Below, one piece after another: positions 17,193 through 24,963 of a stretch of DNA of 64,000 bases. The position numbers were made by a program, and so were the translations under genes. This DNA comes from Robinsoniella peoriensis (GTDB taxonomy: Bacteria > Bacillota > Clostridia > Lachnospirales > Lachnospiraceae). The stretch's first letter is position 1. Every line of letters begins with the position of its first letter. The stretch covers positions 216,583-280,582 of the forward strand of contig NZ_JTGN01000006.1 in assembly GCF_000797495.1 (NCBI RefSeq), written 5' to 3'. The notes under the pieces are model-generated. The model made no database searches, was not told the DNA's origin, and saw nothing but the letters and a program-made list of their open reading frames with translations.

Positions 17193-18641
17193 TCATACAT
17201 TTCTGGTTATCCGCACTTTACGTATTTTTCCTTTAATTGGTTTTTCCTGTAATGCTTCCAGAACGGCTTTACCTTTTCCATTTAAGATTTCTACATATGT
17301 TAAGCTGTCCCTTACATCAATAATTCCTATATCCTCTGCCGTCATTCCCTGAATATTGCAGACTGCTCCCACGACATCCACTGCACGCATTTTAGACTTC
17401 TTCCCGCCGCCTACCGATAATCTCGTTATTGATTTATTTAAAGCTGCACCTTTTTTTGGTTTCAGTACCGCCTTTTTCTTTAGATATGCCCAGAATCTTT
17501 TTTCATCCTCTGAATTGATTTCAGGCAGCTCTTCTATAGGCAATCTGTCACCGGTATATGCCTCCACCATTTGTTTCATTTTCTGATCAGATTCACTGAC
17601 CAGACTAATAGCAGTTCCTTCTTTTCCGTTTCTTCCGGTTCTTCCCACCCGATGTACGTAAGTCTCCCTTCCCGTTGGAAAATCATAGTTGATCACATGG
17701 GTAATGTTCTCAAAATCAACTCCTCTTGCCGCTACATCAGTAGCGATCAGATAATGAAAACGCCCTTCCCGAAATCCATCGATCATCCTGAGCCTTTCTC
17801 TCTGTTCCAGTTCCCCATGAATCATACCACATGGTATCCTATCCCTTCCAAGCTTATGGCAGAGTACATTTACCATCTCCCGGGTTCCACAGAAAATCAT
17901 GCAGTCCACGGGGTTTTCCTTAATCAGTATCCGAAGCAGTGCCTGGTATTTTTCTTCCTGATCCACTTCATATACGGTCTGCCGGATGCCTGCAACGGTT
18001 TCCGTTTCTGATTCCAGTATTATGGATACCGCTTCATTCATATATCCATCAATTAGCTGCTTTACACCTTCATCTAAAGTTGCTGAAAACAGAAGAATCT
18101 GTCTGTCTCCCGGAAGCAGTGAGATAATTTCCTTTACCTCCTCCAAAAATCCCATATCCAACATGAGATCCGCCTCATCAATAACCAGATATTTAATCTG
18201 ATTCAGCTTTAATGTTTCTCTGCGGACGTGATCCATAACGCGCCCGGGTGTTCCCGCTACAATGTGAGATTTCTGTTTTAAAGTCTGTATCTGTTTGTCA
18301 ATGGGAAATCCTCCAAAGACTGCCGGAACCTTCAGACGTTTTTTCCTGCCGATATGAAAGATCTCCATCCCCACCTGCACCGCCAGTTCCCTGGTTGGTT
18401 CCAAGACTAAAGCCTGGGGTGAATTTTCCTCCCAGATTACTTTCTCACATAAGGGTATTGCAAATGCTGCCGTTTTCCCGGTTCCTGTCTGTGATTTCGC
18501 TACAATATCTCTTCCCCTCAAAGCTGTAGGAATGACTTCTTTTTGTATTTCCGTTGGTTTCAGGTAGCCTAGTCCTGTCAAAGCCTCCAGGATTTCTCCG
18601 GATAAATTATATTCTTTAAATAGATTGTTTTCTGTTTTCAT
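17193..18641 (-). CDS. dbpA: DEAD-box RNA helicase, DbpA-like
   Basis: 482 aa. The core has a Q-motif region (GYLKPTEIQ), motif I SQTGTGKTAAF, Ia PTRELAVQ, motif II DEADLMLD, motif III SAT, IVa-V ATDVAARGVDF and VI HRVGRTGR. The last ~75 residues form a DbpA-type RNA-binding domain (KMRAVDVVGAVCNIQGM), which in characterised DbpA/YxiN proteins docks on hairpin 92 of 23S rRNA. The protein is therefore probably a large-subunit assembly helicase. It is a single-gene unit. Confidence 0.9.
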   Translation of the reverse strand: MKTENNLFKEYNLSGEILEALTGLGYLKPTEIQKEVIPTALRGRDIVAKSQTGTGKTAAFAIPLCEKVIWEENSPQALVLEPTRELAVQVGMEIFHIGRKKRLKVPAVFGGFPIDKQIQTLKQKSHIVAGTPGRVMDHVRRETLKLNQIKYLVIDEADLMLDMGFLEEVKEIISLLPGDRQILLFSATLDEGVKQLIDGYMNEAVSIILESETETVAGIRQTVYEVDQEEKYQALLRILIKENPVDCMIFCGTREMVNVLCHKLGRDRIPCGMIHGELEQRERLRMIDGFREGRFHYLIATDVAARGVDFENITHVINYDFPTGRETYVHRVGRTGRNGKEGTAISLVSESDQKMKQMVEAYTGDRLPIEELPEINSEDEKRFWAYLKKKAVLKPKKGAALNKSITRLSVGGGKKSKMRAVDVVGAVCNIQGMTAEDIGIIDVRDSLTYVEILNGKGKAVLEALQEKPIKGKIRKVRITRNV

Positions 18642-18768
18642 AGTTTGGATTTATTCCTATTCTTTCTGTTATCTGTTTTCTGTTTTTATTGTAACATCTT
18701 TTACATGAAAAATATATGCAAAACGTTTAATTTGTCACTGCCAGATCAGCAATCCCTCCACGTTATTC

Positions 18769-18797
18769 TTGACACCCCCATATACCAATGATATACT
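18769..18797 (+). promoter_or_regulatory. strong sigma-A promoter of the CD3324-family gene
   Basis: TTGACA (18769-18774) and TATACT (18792-18797) with a 17-bp spacer, an almost ideal vegetative promoter. The predicted transcript has a leader of about 150 nt before the gene at 18953. Confidence 0.85.
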
Positions 18798-18830
18798 TGC
18801 CCTAAAAAGACTCAGGGGGGCGGATGACTT

Positions 18831-18860
18831 ATGCTTAATCCTATCGTTATTACTGCATAG
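18831..18860 (+). CDS. possible 9-codon leader peptide
   Basis: ATG-CTT-AAT-CCT-ATC-GTT-ATT-ACT-GCA-TAG encodes MLNPIVITA. A G-rich stretch (GGGGGGCGG) that could bind ribosomes lies about 7 nt upstream. Its stop codon falls in the left arm of the 18857-18917 hairpin, so a ribosome finishing it would disturb that stem. Expression is unproven. Confidence 0.35.
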   Translation: MLNPIVITA

Positions 18861-18917
18861 CAAAGGCTGATGCAGTGTAGAAAATTACATAAAGTATTAT
18901 TTAATAGCCTTTGCTAT
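18857..18917 (+). promoter_or_regulatory. leader hairpin upstream of the CD3324-family gene
   Basis: A perfect 12-bp inverted repeat, ATAGCAAAGGCT (18857-18868) and AGCCTTTGCTAT (18906-18917), in the transcribed leader. No T-run follows immediately, so it may act on translation or RNA stability rather than as a terminator. Confidence 0.6.
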
Positions 18918-18952
18918 TCCTATTTCATTATTAAATAAATTAGGAGTGCATA

Positions 18953-19240
18953 ATGAGCTATATAAAAGCTACACATATTTTACCACCGGAATTAGTGGAA
19001 CAAATCCAGGAATATATAGACGGTGAATATATTTATATTCCAAGAATGTCAGGCAATAAAAAAGCCTGGGGTGAAAGAACATATATCCGGGAAGAATTGG
19101 AATCAAGAAACCGGCAAATTTATCAGGATTTTCTATCCGGAATTAATAAAGATGATCTGGCGAAGAAATATTTTCTTTCATTGAAAAGTATCCAGAGAAT
19201 CATCCGGCAGTGCCTGAAAAATGATTCACAAAATAACTGA
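18953..19240 (+). CDS. CD3324-family small DNA-binding protein
   Basis: 95 aa. The N-terminal half (YIKATHILPPELVEQIQEYI) and central YIPRMSGNKKAWGERT are typical of the CD3324/Mor-like family of Clostridia. The C-terminal GINKDDLAKKYFLSLKSIQR is a helix-turn-helix resembling the Mor activator DNA-binding region. Start ATG 18953 has AGGAG about 8 nt upstream. Members are common small regulators of unknown target. The strong promoter and structured leader suggest regulated expression; the downstream hairpin at 19257 ends the unit. Confidence 0.75.
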   Translation: MSYIKATHILPPELVEQIQEYIDGEYIYIPRMSGNKKAWGERTYIREELESRNRQIYQDFLSGINKDDLAKKYFLSLKSIQRIIRQCLKNDSQNN

Positions 19241-19256
19241 TAGCAGTTCGTAACAT

Positions 19257-19282
19257 GGCGATGGGATATCTTACCCATCGCC
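19257..19282 (+). terminator. terminator after the CD3324-family gene
   Basis: A 9-bp perfect stem, GGCGATGGG/CCCATCGCC, with an 8-nt loop, followed by a moderately T-rich stretch. Confidence 0.7.
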
Positions 19283-19316
19283 ATCATATTTGTTTAGCTC
19301 AACCTGTCTGCACAGA

Positions 19317-19520
19317 TTATATAATGCAGATATACTCCGCACACCGATTAGCCGATATAAGCCCTATCTTGTCCCAATATCTTATTGTAGTCGGGGTTAT
19401 CCCCGTAGCCTTACTTACATCATCAATGGAAAACATCCGTGATGCATCATCATTCTTTTTCTGTAAAAATCTCTGTTTAATCTGGGTACAGATGACATTA
19501 TCCTTTTGAAGCACTGTCAA
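19317..19520 (-). pseudogene. truncated MerR-family regulator
   Basis: 67 codons. After an N-terminal extension comes the MerR DNA-binding helix-turn-helix FSIDDVSKATGITPTTIRYW followed by DKIGLISANRC, then the frame ends (AEYICII). Full MerR proteins continue through the second wing (NGYR), a coiled coil and an effector domain, all missing here. The N-terminal start is also unsupported by a clear ribosome site. It is best read as a remnant, next to a large inverted repeat that may mark the disruption. Confidence 0.7.
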
Positions 19521-19535
19521 TGCCTTATTTATGAG

Positions 19536-19589
19536 TCACTGCCCACTTAGTATCCGATGGGAGCCAGTCGAATACTAAGCGGGCAGTGA
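19536..19589. repeat. 22-bp inverted repeat (long hairpin)
   Basis: The arms TCACTGCCCACTTAGTATCC... and its complement match at 20 of 22 positions around a 10-nt loop (19536-19557 and 19568-19589). The following ~150 bp (19590-19740) is GC-richer than its surroundings and non-coding, with GGAAGG/CCTTCC also able to pair. It looks like part of a dispersed intergenic element rather than a simple terminator. Confidence 0.6.
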
Positions 19590-19738
19590 GCTGCGAAATG
19601 CATCAGGATTTCGGAGCGAATGCCCGCGTGCCGCCAAAAAGCGCTCTGGGAAGGTTAGAAAATGCCAGTTCTGCGGTAAGCCTTCCAAACGCCTGCCATG
19701 GTCCGCCCCCTTCTCTTTCCGCGCACTACTTCAATCTA

Positions 19739-19770
19739 CAAAGCGTCCCCTTCCTCAGCTAAACCCAAAT
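19739..19770 (+). repeat. left inverted repeat flanking the UvrA-like gene
   Basis: CAAAGCGTCCCCTTCCTCAG and the following AAACCCAAAT match, in inverse orientation, 22441-22472 downstream of the uvrA-like gene, at about 27 of 32 positions. The pair brackets only that gene. Confidence 0.55.
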
Positions 19771-19878
19771 ACAAGATGAAATTGTTAGCTGTAGTACCAG
19801 GTTCTAACACAAATATAAGGTTTGCTCCTTAAATCAAGTACTTACCTCCATAAATCTTCCTTTATTGCTTTCATGTTG

Positions 19879-19884
19879 TATAAT
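19879..19884 (+). promoter_or_regulatory. TATAAT -10 element of the UvrA-like gene
   Basis: TATAAT at 19879-19884 lies 35 nt upstream of the ATG. No good -35 is visible at the expected position, so it may need an activator or be weak. Confidence 0.5.
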
Positions 19885-19918
19885 ATAGGTATGAAGATTG
19901 AACTGACAGGAGGAATTT

Positions 19919-22369
19919 ATGCAAAGTATTAAAATAGAAAACGCGAATGAAGGTAATTTAAAAAATGTTTCCTTAGAAATACCCAAGAACCAGCTTGTGG
20001 TATTTACAGGAGTTTCCGGTTCCGGGAAATCGACATTACTCATTGATGTTCTTTTTAATGAATGTCAGAGGCAATACCTGGAGGCTATGTCTCTTCAAGG
20101 TATTCATAAACCTAAGGTGGACCGCATACGGGGAGTTTCTCCCGCCATTGTAATTTCCCAGACAGACGCTAACAAAAATCCCCGTTCAACAGTAGGAACC
20201 ATTTCCGATATTTACACCGACCTGCGAATGGTATATGAAAAACTTGGGGTCAGGGCCTGTCCCTATTGCGGGAAAATAATTAAGGCATCCGACTGCAAAG
20301 AAGAAACCGGAAAAGCAGGGAATGATTTTTTTGTTTATATGTATTGCTGCGAATGCGGCAAACGCATGGATAAGATTACCCGCACGAATTTTTCTTTCAA
20401 TACCAAAGAGGGAGCCTGTCCCACTTGTGAAGGTCTGGGAAAAATCCATACGATACTAAAAGAACAGGCAGTGAATGAAGAACTGTCCCTGGAAGAAGGC
20501 GCGGTAAATTACTGGGAGAAAAAATACGGGGAATATCAGACCGCTGTATTATACGCTGCATTTAAACATTACGGCATCCCAGTTCCTGTAAACACCCCTG
20601 TACAGCATTTTAGTGAGCTGCAAAAATCTATTTTGTATGATGGCATTGAAAGCGAAAGAATGAAAAGTACTTTTCCTAATCTGGCTCCTCCTAAAACTGT
20701 GGCACTGGGTAAATTTGAAGGTGTCTTGCCTATATTATGGCGCAGGTTTACCGAAAAAAACGGAGATATGAAACAGTTTACTCCATATTTTGAGACCATA
20801 GAATGCCCCGACTGCAAAGGCGAGCGGCTCGCTGAATCAGGCAGAACCGTTACCGTAAACGGTACACGCCTGCCACAGCTTTCAAACTTTTCTTTAGAGG
20901 AACTGAATCAATGGATTCTGGAACTTAGTGCCTCACTTACAAAACAGCATGAAAATTACGTTAAAGCGTATCTTCTGGATATCCGGACTAAGCTTAACCG
21001 CTTTATCAACGTTGGACTTGGCTATCTCTCTCTTGACCGCCAGACCGTGACTCTGTCAGGAGGCGAATTACAGAGGTTAAGGCTAGCGGCAATTCTGGAT
21101 TCGGATTTGTCAGGTGTGATCTATATTTTAGATGAGCCAACGGTAGGTCTGCACCCAAAAGATACCGCAGGACTGATAAAAATACTTAAAAAATTACGTG
21201 ATCTGGACAATACTGTACTTGTAATTGAGCATGATGTGGATACCATGGCAAGTGCAGATTATATCGTAGATATTGGTCCCGGCTCCGGAAAATATGGCGG
21301 TAAGGTTATAGCCGCCGGATCATTTGACGAAATAAAAAGCCGGGAAACTTCACTAACCGGCAGTTATCTGCAAAATCCACCTCCTGGAAAAACAACTTTT
21401 AGAAAAGCTGACAGAGATATCGTCCATATCGGAAATGCGGATAAATTTAATTTAAAAAATATCAATGTAGATATTCCAGCGGGATGCCTGACTGCTATAA
21501 CAGGTCCTTCCGGTTCCGGAAAATCAACTTTAATATTTGAAGTGCTTGCCAAAGGGAATCATCATGGACAGAACAATTATGTTTCTGGACTTGAACAATT
21601 TGATAAACTGGTTGAAATTGACCAGACGGCAGTCACAAAGATGAAGCGTTCCAACGTTGCAACATATTCCGAGGTTTATTCCGAAATCAGAACTGTATTT
21701 TCCAAGACTGATACAGCAAAAAAAGCAGGATTTACCGCAAAGCATTTCTCTTTCAACACACCTGGCGGCAGATGTGAGAATTGCCAGGGACTGGGATATG
21801 TAGACAGCAACATGCTGTTTTTTTCCAATGTTGAAGTTGTCTGCCCTGTCTGCAATGGAAATCAGTTCCATTATGATGTGCTGCAAGTAAAGTATGAAGG
21901 ACTTTCCATTAAAGATGTACTGAATCTCTCTGTGGAAGAAGCCTCCCATTTCTTTGCAGGGCATCCCAAAATCAGAAAGATCCTGAGTCTTCTTATGGAT
22001 GTGGGACTTGGATATCTGGAACTTGGACAAACTCTGACCACCTTATCCGGCGGGGAAGGACAACGTCTTAAGCTTGCGAAAGAACTGATCGGAAGCAGCT
22101 CTGGAAAGCGGAATCTTTATTTGCTGGATGAACCTACAACCGGTTTGCATCCTAAAGATGTGGAACATTTTCTTGTTCTTCTGAATCGTATGGTGGATGC
22201 CGGGAATACTGTGGTAGTCGTTGAACATAATACTCAGATTATCAGAAACAGCGATTGGGTCATAGACCTAGGACCGGAGGGCGGTATAAAGGGCGGCCAG
22301 ATTATCTTTGCGGGAACACCAATAGAAATGAAGGAGACAAGCAATAGTGTAACGGCAAAATATTTGTAA
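19919..22369 (+). CDS. UvrA paralogue (UvrA2-like ABC protein)
   Basis: 816 aa, shorter than the ~940 aa of housekeeping UvrA. It has two ABC domains: Walker A TGVSGSGKST near 36 and TGPSGSGKST near 530, signatures LSGGELQR and LSGGEGQR, and Walker B IYILDEPTVGL and LYLLDEPTTGL. Cys pairs that bind zinc are present (CPYCGK, CCECGK; CENCQG, CPVCNG). The insert for UvrB binding looks reduced. Start ATG 19919 follows AGGAGG. UvrA2-type proteins are linked in other bacteria to tolerance of DNA-binding drugs or act without UvrB; function here is inferred. It is monocistronic and flanked by inverted repeats. Confidence 0.85.
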   Translation: MQSIKIENANEGNLKNVSLEIPKNQLVVFTGVSGSGKSTLLIDVLFNECQRQYLEAMSLQGIHKPKVDRIRGVSPAIVISQTDANKNPRSTVGTISDIYTDLRMVYEKLGVRACPYCGKIIKASDCKEETGKAGNDFFVYMYCCECGKRMDKITRTNFSFNTKEGACPTCEGLGKIHTILKEQAVNEELSLEEGAVNYWEKKYGEYQTAVLYAAFKHYGIPVPVNTPVQHFSELQKSILYDGIESERMKSTFPNLAPPKTVALGKFEGVLPILWRRFTEKNGDMKQFTPYFETIECPDCKGERLAESGRTVTVNGTRLPQLSNFSLEELNQWILELSASLTKQHENYVKAYLLDIRTKLNRFINVGLGYLSLDRQTVTLSGGELQRLRLAAILDSDLSGVIYILDEPTVGLHPKDTAGLIKILKKLRDLDNTVLVIEHDVDTMASADYIVDIGPGSGKYGGKVIAAGSFDEIKSRETSLTGSYLQNPPPGKTTFRKADRDIVHIGNADKFNLKNINVDIPAGCLTAITGPSGSGKSTLIFEVLAKGNHHGQNNYVSGLEQFDKLVEIDQTAVTKMKRSNVATYSEVYSEIRTVFSKTDTAKKAGFTAKHFSFNTPGGRCENCQGLGYVDSNMLFFSNVEVVCPVCNGNQFHYDVLQVKYEGLSIKDVLNLSVEEASHFFAGHPKIRKILSLLMDVGLGYLELGQTLTTLSGGEGQRLKLAKELIGSSSGKRNLYLLDEPTTGLHPKDVEHFLVLLNRMVDAGNTVVVVEHNTQIIRNSDWVIDLGPEGGIKGGQIIFAGTPIEMKETSNSVTAKYL

Positions 22370-22377
22370 TATAGCCC

Positions 22378-22416
22378 TGCATAGATCTCCGGAGTGCATT
22401 TACGGGATCTGTGCAG
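22378..22416 (+). terminator. hairpin after the UvrA-like gene
   Basis: CTGCATAGATC pairs with GATCTGTGCAG (one wobble) 8 nt after the stop codon. The T-run is weak (GCTTTAG), so termination efficiency is uncertain. Confidence 0.55.
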
Positions 22417-22440
22417 AGCTTTAGAGCGAACAATTTCTTG

Positions 22441-22589
22441 AATTTGGGTTTTGCTGATTAAGGGACGCTTTGCGGCATATTTCCCCCGAATTCAGGTTAC
22501 GTAGCCCGCTACGCGCCCTTCATCCGGGACAAATCTCCCACAAACTGTGACGCACAGCTGCCAGAAAGCAATTTCAAAACACGCTCTAG
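22441..22589 (-). repeat. longest copy of the dispersed GTGTTTTAAAATTGC repeat
   Basis: Read on the minus strand it begins AGAGCGTGTTTTGAAATTGC, continues with AGCTGTGCGTCACAGTTTG and a GGGAGATTT block, and ends at the segment homologous to 19739-19770. The block order matches 50612-50702 and, in part, 3985-4055. It ends 3 bp from the vanY-like stop codon. Confidence 0.65.
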
Positions 22590-22591
22590 GG

Positions 22592-23575
22592 TTATATTTT
22601 TTCCTCAAGATATTCCTCAAATGTGAGATCATGCTTTTTGATATAAGCCGCTGCTTCTTTTCCTACATAACGATAATGCCAGGATTCATAATCGATCCCG
22701 GTAATATCTGTTTTTCCTTTCGGGTATCGAAGAATAAAGCCGTATTGATCACAATTCTCCTGAAGCCATTGTGTTTCAGGCGTATTCTCCTGGCTGTCGT
22801 CCAACAGCTGGTTGCTAAGTGCCACGATATCCACCGCCAAACCTGTTTCATGCTCGCTGTAACCTGCCGGCATTACGGTTCTGGTAGCCTGCTCATAGGC
22901 TTCCTCATCAGTCATACCTTTATCCGTCAGCTTTCTTATATCTGCATCCAGGATTTCCTGTTGGCGCTCAGAACTGCGGTAGGCAGAAGCAATGCAGAAC
23001 CTGAGCCCTTCTTTCGTACCATCAGCCAGCATGTCCTGCAGATCCTGAATTATCATTTCCGCTACAACTTTATCACTGTTTTCCAATGTCTTCATCTTGA
23101 CATTGTAGTCCTCGCTCAAAGGATGTTCTTTGTTTACCAGAACGAGGAGATCTGACTGTTCACGGTTTATCTGATCTGCTTTCTTTTTACCTTCCTGTTT
23201 CTGGCTTTCAGCTGACAAATTGTCCTGCTTCTTATTTTGCTTTGTGACAATCTGTTTTTCTTGTTTATCTGCTGTCTGTTCCTGACTCTCCTGCAACTGA
23301 GTCTCCTGTAACTGACTCAACTGTAACTGACTCAATTGCAGCTGACTCTCCTTCAGCTGATCTGTCATTCTTGAGCCAGACGTACTCACCCCTGACTTCT
23401 TTACACTTACAGATGTCAGAATCTGAGCCGTATCTTTTTCCGGAATGCGGTCGATTTTTTTACAGCCGCCAACTCCGGTCATAACAGCCAGGGACAGGAC
23501 AGATACCCCTAATATTTTTTTAATCTTCCGTTTTCCCGGTAAATGGTTGAACGGCTTGTTCTTTTGTTCTCTCAT
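22592..23575 (-). CDS. VanY-like D,D-carboxypeptidase lipoprotein (M15B)
   Basis: 327 aa. Signal sequence with lipobox GVGGC (Cys38). A Gln/Ser-rich spacer of QLQ repeats (about 73-100) and a Lys/Gln-rich stretch follow, then a peptidase M15B domain (about 145-320). Zinc-site motifs are SAYRSSERQQEIL, YSEHETGLAVDI (SxHxxGxAxD) and YESWHYRYVG. These enzymes trim the terminal D-Ala of peptidoglycan stems outside the membrane. No vanH/A/X genes are near, so a housekeeping wall-trimming role is more likely than vancomycin resistance. Confidence 0.88.
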   Translation of the reverse strand: MREQKNKPFNHLPGKRKIKKILGVSVLSLAVMTGVGGCKKIDRIPEKDTAQILTSVSVKKSGVSTSGSRMTDQLKESQLQLSQLQLSQLQETQLQESQEQTADKQEKQIVTKQNKKQDNLSAESQKQEGKKKADQINREQSDLLVLVNKEHPLSEDYNVKMKTLENSDKVVAEMIIQDLQDMLADGTKEGLRFCIASAYRSSERQQEILDADIRKLTDKGMTDEEAYEQATRTVMPAGYSEHETGLAVDIVALSNQLLDDSQENTPETQWLQENCDQYGFILRYPKGKTDITGIDYESWHYRYVGKEAAAYIKKHDLTFEEYLEEKI

Positions 23576-23632
23576 AATAAATCTTATCTCCTGTCAGTTC
23601 TAACAGGCTTTTATGCCTCTTAGAAGATACCT

Positions 23633-24004
23633 CTATTCGTAGCTGCACAATTCAATCAGGTTACCATCGGGATCTCTGAGATAAAGTGATTTCATTTCTC
23701 CTAAAACACCATGGCGCAACACTATTCCTAACTCAATATCCAGCCCCTGCTCCAGCAGCCTATCCTTGCACACCTCAATTGGATCACACAGTTCAAAACA
23801 TAAATCCGCACTTCCGGTTGCCACATTCTGCGCCTTGGGTTCCAATTCAAACCCTTTCCTATGTACATTGATCTTAAAATCGCCGGAAAATAGTTCCCAG
23901 CGTCCATTTGCTTCCCGGCAGTCAAATCCAAGTGCCCTGTAAAATGCAGTACAGGCATTTATATCTGCGGTAGTAATAACGATATGGTCAATTTTTTTAA
24001 TCAT
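23633..24004 (-). CDS. VOC-family (glyoxalase/dioxygenase-fold) protein
   Basis: About 123 aa with two beta-alpha-beta-beta-beta modules. IDHIVITTADINACTAFYRA opens the fold with its His, and SLYLRDPDGNLIELC closes it with the metal-ligand Glu. The family includes glyoxalases, dioxygenases and fosfomycin-type resistance enzymes; nothing here fixes the substrate. I start at ATG 24004 (MIKKID): a longer frame runs into the leader element. No Shine-Dalgarno is seen right before the start, but the structured leader ends 15 nt upstream, as for copy A. Confidence 0.82.
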   Translation of the reverse strand: MIKKIDHIVITTADINACTAFYRALGFDCREANGRWELFSGDFKINVHRKGFELEPKAQNVATGSADLCFELCDPIEVCKDRLLEQGLDIELGIVLRHGVLGEMKSLYLRDPDGNLIELCSYE

Positions 24005-24120
24005 ATTTATACCATTGCATATTGCAGGCCTGCCTGCAATACTGCCACAATAAAACAAGTTGAAAGCATACACCGTGGCATCCTTTCTATATCATATTTT
24101 TCTTTCAACCTTTATCTCCT
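24005..24120 (-). promoter_or_regulatory. structured leader element, copy B (pseudoknot plus hairpin)
   Basis: In minus-strand RNA order: a GTTGAAAG (24109-24102), b TGCCAC (24080-24075), a' CTTTCAAC (24066-24059), b' GTGGCA (24048-24043), all perfect complements, then the hairpin TATTGCAGG/CCTGCAATA (24041-24020). The hairpin base is 15 nt from the VOC gene start. It is the cleanest of the three copies. The 24121-24317 gap beyond it shows no other site I can support. Confidence 0.68.
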
Positions 24121-24317
24121 GTTGTTCTGAATATAAAAATTATCACATCCAAATTCATTGTACCAATACTACAAGTGATTTCATGATTTTGCTTCCAATA
24201 TTATTAATACTTCTATTTCTATATAATACAGATAGATAGCTCCAGGTTTTACGGATTACATTTTTTCTTATTAATAGTATACCGCATTTATTTTTATCAA
24301 ACAACAAGAAAATAAAA

Positions 24318-24803
24318 TCAGTACCCCCGTACTCCCAATATATGCAAAAATCTTATCTCTTCGTAGATATAACTATCCAAGGGTCTTAAGTATGCATCAA
24401 ATGTGTGTGCAGCCACATAAATATTCTGATCTGTTACTTTTACAATTACAGGGCTGTGGTAAAAGAACCCGCCGGAAGTTCCCAGCTGCAAGATATCTCC
24501 GGGTACTGCATTCTCTGCCTTAACCTCCGCTGCATACGGTCCCACCCCTTTATTCTTGGTAAGGAAATTATACAGGTATTGCACTCCTGTCCAGGAAGCA
24601 GTACGGTTAGTGCTGCTGTAATAATACCATCCATAAACTTTTGTAGGATTCATAACCTGGCTTCCTGCATAGATACATTGGGACGCAAAGTTTGTACAAT
24701 CACCACCCAGATTCTCGAAATCAAGGTATGCCGGGTTTCGCCCAAATGCCCATTTTTTTGCATAATCTAATACTTTATTTCTTTGATATTCCAACTGTCT
24801 CAT
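24318..24803 (-). CDS. amidase-domain protein (Amidase_6 type)
   Basis: About 161 aa. It is a compact papain-like fold: a helical start (RNKVLDYAKKWAFGRNPAYL), the presumed catalytic Cys in GGDCTNFASQC, and a His in AAHTFDAYLRP or the earlier YHSPVIV. Start ATG 24803 has GGAG 8 nt upstream. No signal peptide is present, unusual for a family often found in secreted wall hydrolases; as it stands it would be cytoplasmic or released by lysis. Substrate unknown. Confidence 0.75.
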   Translation of the reverse strand: MRQLEYQRNKVLDYAKKWAFGRNPAYLDFENLGGDCTNFASQCIYAGSQVMNPTKVYGWYYYSSTNRTASWTGVQYLYNFLTKNKGVGPYAAEVKAENAVPGDILQLGTSGGFFYHSPVIVKVTDQNIYVAAHTFDAYLRPLDSYIYEEIRFLHILGVRGY

Positions 24804-24864
24804 CTTTGACTCCATTTATATCGCAAGCAGACTTGCCATATCGGCCGGCTTTTTTATATTTTAT

Positions 24865-24933
24865 GCCCGCTGCTTTAAATGGTGACTTCGATTTATATAT
24901 GACCATTTATTTGACTTGGCGGCGGGCTTTTTT
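24865..24933 (+). terminator. plus-strand terminator with no plus-strand gene
   Basis: GCCCGC (24865-24870) pairs with GCGGGC (24922-24927) and TAAATGGT with ACCATTTA inside it, followed by a 6-T run. This is an intrinsic terminator reading rightward, yet no plus-strand gene precedes it for 2.5 kb. On the minus strand the same hairpin lies in the leader of the amidase gene. Confidence 0.5.
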
Positions 24934-24963
24934 CATGTTGAACGGTCCTTGGTTTGGCAGGCC

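Noticed and set aside
19255..19509. Plus-strand frame overlapping the MerR remnant
   Set aside because: It is the complement of the MerR helix-turn-helix codons and starts inside a terminator hairpin.
22592..23575. Vancomycin-resistance VanY
   Set aside because: No vanH, ligase, vanX or vanR/S genes are adjacent; general wall carboxypeptidase is the safer call.
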